Origin: Branchiostoma floridae
Lineage: Eukaryota > Chordata > Leptocardii > Amphioxiformes > Branchiostomatidae
Direction: 5' to 3'
DNA length: 20,547 nt
NCBI RefSeq assembly: GCF_000003815.2
Contig: NC_049997.1
Coordinates: forward strand, 8,555,725-8,576,271
Below, piece after piece: positions 18,101 to 20,547 of the stretch (positions are counted from its first letter, which is position 1; every line of letters starts with the position of its first letter). The notes below the pieces were generated by a model, which saw only the letters and a program-made list of their open reading frames with translations, was not told where the DNA came from and made no database searches. The translations under genes and the position numbers were made by a program.

Positions 18101-20316
18101 CCACCTCTTTACACTCTATGTGGTGTCCAAATACCTCAAGGAGGACTCCAAGTTTCTGGGCAAGGTCAGTATTTACTATGACTAGTCTGTCACAAATACA
18201 TGTACACGTGACCTTAATCCATGGTCTGGAGAAGATAAGGTTGTGGTTGGCTACATGTGACAGGATCTTTAGTCTAGAAAGCGTCCCGAATTTTGAGAGT
18301 AATAATAACTTTATTGAAACTTTATTGCAGATCAAGGCTTTTTGCAAAGCCAAGCAGTGGTATACATAATTGTATACTTAACAAAGAAGGAAAATGCGAT
18401 CTATAGATATATCAAAATTCTAAATCTACTTCAGCTAATTAATGGGTTTTACTTATTTTCCTTATTCATTCAGAGATGAATTGTCCAACACTTTCATAGA
18501 TTAAACTTAGAGGGGTAGGACGACTTAAGCGCAAAACGTGTTTTGCGATGGTCAGTAAGGTGTGAGAAACTTGGGAAAATTCTGTTGAGTTCAAGGTAAG
18601 ATTTGCTTCTTACTTAATTGTATTGTGGACATTGACAACTAAGATCTAGTTCATCATCCAATTATGAGACTGTTTCCCTCCTTTGTTCAGGTGCTGAGTG
18701 AGCCATGGCGACTGTCCACCAGTCAGACCCCTCATCAGCAGACCAACCTCCTGGACCTGAGGAAACATCCTGAGTACATCTCAGGGGGAGGGGGGTTCGG
18801 ACCGGTACTGGAAATACTTTCCATTATATCTTATTTCTAATTCATTCATTTTATGTTGAAGACAACTTGATATCCAATAATATGCAGAAAGAGATTCTGA
18901 AGAAAAAGTTGAAAAGATATAGATATTATCTTTATATAAAATTATAATCTTAATTGCAGGGCTAATTGCATACAGAATAAAGTCGTAGTGGTATACATAA
19001 ACATACTTAACGAAGAAGGGAAATGATATTCATAGAAATATCAAAAGGGAATAACGTCTAAACTAAATCTAATTCTACTTAAGCTATTTGGTGGGTTTGA
19101 CTTCTTTTCCGCATGCAGTGGGAGATGAATGTCCAACATTTTCATGTAATTAAATCATTCATTCATTGAACATGAAAGTGCACTAAATCTGAAATCATGT
19201 TTCGAAATCTGAATTGGGTTCTGAGTCCAGTATCTACACAAATATCATGGTGAAAATAAAGCTTTTTGTAAGTGCAATGGAGTCAACTAAAGATGCAAAC
19301 ATTTACATGTACTGTGATCTAGTTTATAGCATACTTTTTTATGGACCATCTATGATACTATATACAAGCTTTACATAGCTGAAGAGTGTTCAGTGACAGC
19401 TATCATATGAATAACATTTTATTCCACAGGTTGCGGATGATGGGTATGGTGTGTCGTACATCATTGCTGGGGAGAACGCCATCATGTTCCACATCTCCTC
19501 CAAACACTCCTGCAACCACACTGTGAGTCACCCTTCAGTATATCAACACACAGGGGAGGCTATAAGCACGTTGCCTGAACGTACTGCGCCTGCGCAAAAA
19601 GTATAGAGTGCATGCTAATCTCCCAGTTTACTAAAGGTCCGCATTTAAGAAAGTGTGTACGTATATAAAGGTAAAACTCCGTGTACGTTTTAAATGAAAC
19701 CATGTCTCTAAAATATACTGTGCAACAAGCGGGATTTCAATGCAACGTTAAAAAAACAACCAGTGTTTGCGCAGGCACAGTACGTTCTACCGACATGTTG
19801 AGGCTATACCCATTTAGTTTGCTACATAAAAGGAGAGAGTGCCTGGGTTTTTATCATGATGGCTTTGACATTTTTTTTCTACTTTTAGTTAATGATAATT
19901 TATACATTGTACAGACATTAACTGAGCTAGGACCCTTTCCAAAAGTTGCTTACATGTAGCCATCTCTATTTTAGTGTTTTTATGTCATAGCTTTAATATC
20001 AGAAAGTAAACTAGATTTCAAATTAAATACATTACAGTCATGTATTTTTTATTATTGGAGTGGATACCATTAATGTACAAATTGTATACATAAACATGAC
20101 ATTGTATACATTGTACACATGTACATGTAACTCAAGGAATATTACTGGGTCTCTTTTTATGCATACCCTTTGCATGTTGTCTGTTTTAATTCTACAATTC
20201 TAGTGTTAACAAAATGTATGATGTTGTCCTTTCAGAGTTCTAGGAGATTCATGAAAAACATTGAGAAAGCCCTGCTAGACATGAGAGCCATGTTCGACAA
20301 CACAGACAAGAAATGA
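3039..20316 (+). CDS. CPT1: Carnitine O-palmitoyltransferase 1, 15-exon gene
   Basis: Transfers long-chain acyl groups from CoA to carnitine at the mitochondrial outer membrane, the rate-setting step of fatty-acid import. Coding join: 3039-3179, 3803-3942, 4865-5036, 6255-6494, (gap)7208-7349, 9073-9157, 9619-9733, 10284-10488, 15373-15575, 15993-16242, 17432-17566, 18012-18164, 18691-18804, 19430-19522, 20236-20316. Phases agree at every junction except the frameshift inside exon 5. Visible: regulatory N-terminus MAEAH, two membrane segments (about 60-75 and 103-122), catalytic His in EHSWADAP (about 472), the [12 protein letters not shown] acyltransferase signature, the STS motif (about 684-686) and [16 protein letters not shown] near the C-terminus. 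Estimated length is 770 residues against 773 for human CPT1A. Invertebrates usually have a single CPT1, so I do not assign an A/B/C subtype. Residue numbers after 231 assume 15 residues are missing in the gap. Confidence 0.96.
3180..3802 (+). other. CPT1 intron 1
   Basis: A 623-base GT-AG intron ending in a long T tract and CAG at 3800-3802. AT-rich; I see no gene or recognisable transposon in it. Confidence 0.85.
3803..3942 (+). CDS. CPT1: CPT1 exon 2 (residues 48-93, membrane segment 1)
   Basis: Reads [18 protein letters not shown] then a hydrophobic stretch to about residue 75 and RIDPSMG, matching the first transmembrane segment of CPT1A, whose segment also ends before a K/R-IDPS motif. 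The acceptor follows a T-rich tract; the donor is AAG|gtcagt. The exon is 140 bases, ending in phase 2, and the split codon is completed as Ser by the first base of exon 3. Confidence 0.95.
4457..4803. mobile_element. Terminal-inverted-repeat element in intron 2 with CTGATGA...GAAAC motif
   Basis: GCAAAGTCTTCTTCGTTACA at 4459-4478 is mirrored by the reverse complement at 4780-4801, matching 20 of 22 bases over the full arms. Inside are a short hairpin (CTTGCCGCT...AGTGGCAAG) and, near 4725-4756, CTGATGAAGGC followed by GTCGAAACG, an order of motifs seen in retroelement-linked repeats of many animals. The element is about 345 bp, has no coding capacity, and ends about 60 bases before exon 3. 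Confidence 0.65.
4865..5036 (+). CDS. CPT1: CPT1 exon 3 (residues 94-151, membrane segment 2)
   Basis: Encodes [15 protein letters not shown] and a hydrophobic run to about residue 122, then [20 protein letters not shown] and SKIWL. This is the second outer-membrane segment of CPT1 and the start of the link to the catalytic domain. Acceptor TTTGTAG|C, donor CTG|gtaaga. It is 172 bases: one base completes the split Ser codon, then 57 codons, ending in phase 0. Confidence 0.95.
5210..5680. other. Assembly gap, 471 N
   Basis: A run of N within intron 3. No coding sequence is missing here, because exons 3 and 4 join directly in phase. The sequence to its right is already inside the exon 4 tandem array, so the gap probably hides further array units. 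Confidence 0.95.
5681..6302 (+). repeat. Tandem array of the exon 4 acceptor and first 15 codons
   Basis: A unit of 158-159 bp is present four times, and the last is the real exon. The same acceptor TTTTCTATCCCAG precedes GGACTGGTGAAG at 5779, 5938, 6097 and 6255. Each decoy copies about 45 bases of exon (GLVKIFS-RKPLLYS) and then diverges into intron sequence. Copies at 5779 and 5938 read on to a TAG after about 28 codons; the copy at 6097 reaches TAA sooner. Only the copy at 6255 continues into the conserved YQASLPRLP. The left end of the array runs into the gap. Confidence 0.93.
6255..6494 (+). CDS. CPT1: CPT1 exon 4 (residues 152-231)
   Basis: Begins the cytosolic catalytic domain: [15 protein letters not shown], then [21 protein letters not shown] and [19 protein letters not shown], all strong matches to CPT1A ([23 protein letters not shown]). 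It is 80 codons, phase 0 at both ends. The donor TAT|gtaagt is a full consensus. Its first 15 codons and acceptor are duplicated three times upstream. Confidence 0.96.
6747..7061. mobile_element. Non-autonomous hAT element in intron 4
   Basis: The 315-bp unit begins CAGGGTTCTAGCCA and ends TGGCTAGAACACTG, which differ at one position as inverted repeats. It is flanked by an 8-bp target-site duplication with one mismatch: CTTCTACA (6739-6746) and CTTCAACA (7062-7069). CAG ends plus an 8-bp duplication are the hAT hallmark. There is no transposase reading frame. Confidence 0.88.
7108..7207. other. Assembly gap, 100 N
   Basis: A 100-N placeholder, probably of unknown true size. It hides the acceptor of exon 5 and about 15 codons corresponding to the VSDWWEEYIYLRGRG stretch of human CPT1A. 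Confidence 0.95.
7208..7349 (+). CDS. CPT1: CPT1 exon 5, partial, with apparent +1 frameshift
   Basis: After the gap the frame reads [13 protein letters not shown] (7208-7246). One extra base, T at about 7247, must then be skipped to continue [20 protein letters not shown] and [14 protein letters not shown] (7248-7349). Comparison with CPT1A (NYYAMDLLYILPTHIQAAR) gives the same residue count only if one base is removed. The donor is CCT|gtaagt. Without correction the frame runs past the donor, so this is either an assembly error beside the gap or an allelic lesion. Without the extra base the exon ends in phase 0, matching exon 6. Confidence 0.9.
7438..7854. mobile_element. MITE in intron 5
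   Basis: A perfect 17-bp inverted repeat, TTAGAACATGGCTACTA at 7438-7454 and its reverse complement at 7838-7854, bounds about 417 bp. Inside, AGTGTGGTAC motifs near 7700-7735 are answered by inverted GTACCACACTT motifs near 7757-7784, a second nested inverted repeat. No protein is encoded. No target-site duplication was fixed. Confidence 0.7.
8229..8312 (+). repeat. Dispersed repeat, copy 1
   Basis: TTTTTGGCGTAT followed by CTAACCTACATCG matches 16929-16974 in direct orientation. The adjoining stretch 8229-8257 (GACCGTTTCAAAACCATATC...) matches 16877-16906 as its reverse complement. The same repeat family is therefore present twice with an internally inverted block. Family unknown. Confidence 0.65.
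8934..8966. repeat. Perfect 15-bp hairpin
   Basis: CCAAGGAGCTTTTAT, a three-base loop ATG, then ATAAAAGCTCCTTGG. GGATAAC occurs at both outer edges (about 8928-8934 and 8966-8972), which looks like a target-site duplication of a tiny palindromic insertion. It is not at a plausible gene end, so a terminator role is not proposed. Confidence 0.85.
9073..9157 (+). CDS. CPT1: CPT1 exon 6 (about residues 294-321)
   Basis: Reads [18 protein letters not shown] then [10 protein letters not shown], matching the IPLCSAQWERMFNTSRIPG block of CPT1A. Acceptor ATGCAG|ATC, donor ACAG|gtatgg. It is 85 bases, ending in phase 1; the split codon becomes Asp with exon 7. Confidence 0.95.
9619..9733 (+). CDS. CPT1: CPT1 exon 7 (about residues 322-359)
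   Basis: Encodes [20 protein letters not shown] followed by KLPVYF and LIRPCEIQ, corresponding to [20 protein letters not shown] of CPT1A in the catalytic domain. Acceptor CTTCTCAG|AC, donor GC|gtaagt. It is 115 bases: two bases complete Asp322, then 37 codons, then two bases of an Ala codon. Confidence 0.95.
9734..10283 (+). other. CPT1 intron 7
   Basis: A 550-base GT-AG intron, AT-rich, with no gene. Two stretches resemble each other loosely (AGTAAGGAGTTAAAAGAACAC near 9960 and AATAAGGAGTGAAAAAGAACAC near 10158), suggesting an old local duplication of about 200 bp. Confidence 0.6.
10284..10488 (+). CDS. CPT1: CPT1 exon 8 (about residues 360-428)
   Basis: Reads [58 protein letters not shown], matching [20 protein letters not shown] and AAFFVTLDE of CPT1A. 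Acceptor CATACAG|A, donor ACG|gtaaaa. It is 205 bases, phase 0 at the end. The 4.9-kb intron that follows is the largest in the gene. Confidence 0.95.
10689..10979. mobile_element. MITE in intron 8
   Basis: The left end TAAGGGCCTAGGAAAAAGAT...TTTTCTGTTTC and the reverse complement of the right end (TAAGGCCTAAGAAAAAAAAT...TTTCCTGTTTC) form imperfect inverted repeats of about 36 bp around a 291-bp unit. The interior holds further CCTACCTACC/CCCTAG words and no reading frame. Confidence 0.7.
11259..11644 (-). mobile_element. hAT-like MITE, copy 2
   Basis: Same family as 2661-2986, in the opposite orientation. It begins CAGGGCTCGAAATTC and ends ATTTCGAGCCCTG. The block from about 11470 to 11644 matches 2661-2830 in reverse complement, including the clustered GGTGCACCC motifs and GTATACTAGTATAC. 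AGTAT flanks it on both sides (11254-11258 and 11645-11649). The right duplication overlaps the first bases of the transposon at 11646, so this MITE appears to have landed on that transposon's edge. Confidence 0.8.
11646..14306 (-). mobile_element. 2.66-kb IS5/Harbinger-type DDE transposon
   Basis: Terminal inverted repeats GTATAAGCCTATTCGCAATT (11646 onward) and the reverse complement of 14284-14306 match at 21 of 23 bases. TATA lies at each outer edge, so the duplication is TA or TATA, or part of the repeat. The element contains a degenerate minus-strand THAP/DDE_Tnp_4-type transposase gene. ISL2EU and Harbinger groups encode such proteins; I cannot separate them from sequence alone. The segments 11670-12570 and 13500-14280 show no other gene; a GC-rich CGCGCC block lies near 11771-11800. 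Confidence 0.82.
12576..13440 (-). pseudogene. Degenerate THAP-like/DDE_Tnp_4 transposase
   Basis: Read from 13440 down, the start [15 protein letters not shown] resembles the opening of a THAP-type zinc finger, followed by FPTDKKDPW. After about 13230 it changes frame into [22 protein letters not shown]-like sequence, [17 protein letters not shown] (first catalytic Asp), then, after a one-base shift near 13005, [38 protein letters not shown] (second Asp), and [14 protein letters not shown] (Glu), ending [10 protein letters not shown] and stop at 12576. There is an in-frame TAG near 12780. The second half of the THAP domain and the helix-turn-helix region are missing, so an internal deletion fused the ends. 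All three DDE residues survive, but the gene is broken. Confidence 0.85.
14307..15372 (+). other. 3' part of CPT1 intron 8
   Basis: Non-coding as far as I can tell. A short direct repeat (AAAATAGAATGTAAAACAA twice, near 14372 and 14399) is present. An open stretch at 14923-15153 (76 codons, plus strand) is rich in Lys, Ile and Val and matches nothing I recognise; it lies in an intron and has no obvious splice context, so I do not call it a gene. Confidence 0.5.
15373..15575 (+). CDS. CPT1: CPT1 exon 9 (about residues 429-495, catalytic His)
   Basis: Reads [34 protein letters not shown], and [20 protein letters not shown]. The His of EHSWADAP (about residue 472) corresponds to catalytic His473 of CPT1A, the general base that activates carnitine or CoA. 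Acceptor TACAG|GAT, donor TTGG|gtaaca. It is 203 bases ending in phase 2, completed as Gly by exon 10. Confidence 0.97.
15576..15992 (+). other. CPT1 intron 9
   Basis: A 417-base GT-AG intron, AT-rich in its first half, ending GGCAACAG. No gene or transposon end is recognised. Confidence 0.8.
15993..16242 (+). CDS. CPT1: CPT1 exon 10 (about residues 496-579)
   Basis: Reads [70 protein letters not shown], matching LQWDIPGECQEVIE and IKKCRTSPDAFVQLALQLA of CPT1A. Phase 0 at the end, donor AGG|gtaggt. The final 107 bases plus the donor are repeated four times directly downstream. Confidence 0.96.
16292..16390 (+). other. Candidate cassette exon 10b (33 codons)
   Basis: Bounded by acceptor ACATGCAG and donor AGG|gtaggt, phase 0 at both ends. 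Reads [29 protein letters not shown]. One residue differs from exon 10 (Asn for Asp after SP). Splicing it between exons 10 and 11 would keep frame and repeat 33 residues. Whether it is used is unknown. Confidence 0.35.
16445..16543 (+). other. Candidate cassette exon 10c (33 codons)
   Basis: Identical in predicted protein to the matching part of exon 10 ([10 protein letters not shown]...[18 protein letters not shown]). Acceptor ACATGCAG, donor AGG|gtaggt, phase 0-0. The implied introns on either side are only about 54 bases. Confidence 0.35.
16598..16702 (+). other. Candidate cassette exon 10d (35 codons)
   Basis: Acceptor ACCTGCAG, donor AGG|gtaagt. It carries CHISPDAW in place of CRISPDAW and [13 protein letters not shown] in place of [11 protein letters not shown], a net gain of six bases that keeps the frame open. 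Confidence 0.33.
16752..16826 (+). other. Candidate cassette exon 10e (25 codons)
   Basis: The most diverged copy: [20 protein letters not shown] then MAYFR. It has lost the [13 protein letters not shown] block and gained two codons near the end, yet remains in frame with donor AGG|gtaagt. Confidence 0.3.
16877..16974 (+). repeat. Dispersed repeat, copy 2
   Basis: Matches 8229-8312. The right block (TTTTTGGCGTAT...CTAACCTACATCG) is direct, and the left block (AAGCAACTGGATATGG...) is inverted relative to copy 1. Located in intron 10 just after the exon 10 array. Confidence 0.65.
17015..17177. repeat. MITE-like repeat with direct and inverted arms, intron 10
   Basis: A 20-base word GTAGCCTGGTATCCAGCCGT occurs twice (17015-17034 and 17077-17096). 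Next to the second copy, 33-base arms at 17096-17128 and 17145-17177 are inverted repeats matching at 27 of 33 positions around a 16-base spacer, so the RNA could fold into a long hairpin. No coding. Confidence 0.7.
17432..17566 (+). CDS. CPT1: CPT1 exon 11 (about residues 580-624)
   Basis: Reads [45 protein letters not shown]. This is the most conserved block of the carnitine/choline acyltransferase family. The Met of YEASM (about 592) aligns with Met593 of CPT1A, a residue known to matter for malonyl-CoA inhibition. Acceptor CACTCCAG|GAC, donor ACT|gtacgt; 45 codons, phase 0-0. Confidence 0.97.
17567..18011 (+). other. CPT1 intron 11
   Basis: A 445-base GT-AG intron with no recognised gene or repeat, ending GAATTTCTAG. 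Confidence 0.8.
18012..18164 (+). CDS. CPT1: CPT1 exon 12 (about residues 625-675)
   Basis: Encodes [40 protein letters not shown] and DSKFLGK, matching [20 protein letters not shown] of CPT1A. It is 51 codons, phase 0-0; donor AAG|gtcagt. Confidence 0.96.
18297..18505 (-). repeat. Dispersed repeat with retroelement-like tail, intron 12
   Basis: Read on the minus strand, this ends in GCAATAAAGTTTCAATAAAG and TTATTATT, like the 3' tail of a non-LTR retroelement or SINE. The rest (GTGGTATACATA, TACTTAAC.AAGAAGG, GATGAA-TGTCCAACA) is shared with 18952-19155 in the same orientation. No coding remains. Confidence 0.55.
18691..18804 (+). CDS. CPT1: CPT1 exon 13 (about residues 676-713, STS motif)
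   Basis: Reads [33 protein letters not shown]. The STS triplet (about 684-686) is the conserved motif that contacts substrate in carnitine acyltransferases. Acceptor TTGTTCAG|GTG, donor CCG|gtactg; 38 codons, phase 0-0. Confidence 0.96.
18952..19155 (-). repeat. Dispersed repeat, second copy, intron 13
   Basis: Diverged copy of the 18297-18505 repeat: GTGGTATACATAA, ATACTTAACGAAGAAGG and GGGAGATGAATGTCCAACATT are shared. It lacks the AATAAAG tail of the first copy. Confidence 0.55.
19430..19522 (+). CDS. CPT1: CPT1 exon 14 (about residues 714-744)
   Basis: Reads [20 protein letters not shown] then [11 protein letters not shown], matching [25 protein letters not shown] of CPT1A. It is 31 codons, phase 0-0. 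Acceptor TTCCACAG|GTT, donor ACT|gtgagt. Confidence 0.96.
19560..19808. mobile_element. MITE in intron 14
   Basis: A 22-base arm GAACGTACTGCGCCTGCGCA.. at 19577-19598 is inverted at 19766-19787 with one mismatch, and weaker similarity extends to TATA at both outer edges (about 19561 and 19805). The unit is about 250 bp and non-coding. Confidence 0.7.
20236..20316 (+). CDS. CPT1: CPT1 exon 15, C-terminus and stop
   Basis: Encodes [26 protein letters not shown] and TGA at 20314-20316. Length and position fit the short, variable C-terminal tail of CPT1 proteins. Acceptor CTTTCAG|AGT. Confidence 0.94.
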   Translation, partial: SSRRFMKNIEKALLDMRAMFDNTDKK

Positions 20317-20547
20317 GACTGCTACAACTCAAGCCATACTCCTAACAGGCTCTCTACTCTACTTAGCAATGCAAGAGGTCCAATGTTATAGGAATACAGT
20401 AATTGTTTTATAATATAACATAATATTTAGGATGGTGGTTGAGGAAACTCTCTTGTTGTGGTTTTACAGATAAACTTTTACAGATAAACTTGTTTTTGCC
20501 ATAGTTTATAGTTTAAAGTTAGATAAACTTTCAGAACTATTATACAT
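20317..20547 (+). other. CPT1 3' UTR, truncated by the window
   Basis: Follows the stop codon. No AATAAA signal appears before the window ends, so the polyadenylation site probably lies further on. A short direct repeat, ACAGATAAACTTTT-like, occurs twice near 20467-20490. Confidence 0.7.

Noticed and set aside
19681-19959. Open frame of 92 codons in intron 14
   Set aside because: It starts inside a MITE and has no family similarity or splice context.

Overview
This is one eukaryotic gene in its genomic setting. The plus strand carries 15 spliced coding exons (3039-20316) of a mitochondrial outer-membrane carnitine O-palmitoyltransferase 1 (CPT1). All introns that can be read are GT-AG. The exons join to about 755 visible residues. 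Adding about 15 residues hidden in an assembly gap gives about 770, close to the 773 of human CPT1A. The protein resembles vertebrate CPT1A/B along its whole length but is clearly diverged. The introns are rich in short terminal-inverted-repeat DNA transposons. Together these suggest an invertebrate deuterostome, most likely a cephalochordate such as Branchiostoma; that assignment is inference.

Layout: 1-3038 is upstream sequence with a TA microsatellite, a possible MITE, and a hAT-like MITE that ends 52 bases before the start codon. Exons 1-3 (3039-5036) encode the regulatory N-terminus and both membrane segments. Intron 3 holds a 471-N gap followed by a tandem array that copies the acceptor and first 15 codons of exon 4. 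Exon 4 (6255-6494) begins the catalytic domain. Exon 5 is cut by a 100-N gap and carries an apparent +1 frameshift. Exons 6-8 (9073-10488) continue the catalytic domain. Intron 8 (10489-15372) holds two MITEs and a 2.66-kb DDE transposon with a degenerate minus-strand transposase gene. Exon 9 carries the catalytic histidine. Exon 10 (15993-16242) is followed by four tandem copies of its 3' third, each with its own 5' splice site. Exons 11-15 (17432-20316) finish the protein, and 3' UTR runs to the window end.

How the parts work together: the only cellular gene is CPT1, which converts long-chain acyl-CoA and carnitine to acylcarnitine, the malonyl-CoA-controlled entry step of mitochondrial beta-oxidation. 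Everything else is mobile or repeated DNA inside or next to it. The most unusual structure is the pair of partial-exon tandem arrays (units about 150-159 bp). The exon 10 copies are all open, all multiples of three, phase 0-0, and flanked by plausible AG/GT splice dinucleotides, so they are candidate cassette exons. The exon 4 copies are decoy acceptors leading to early stops.
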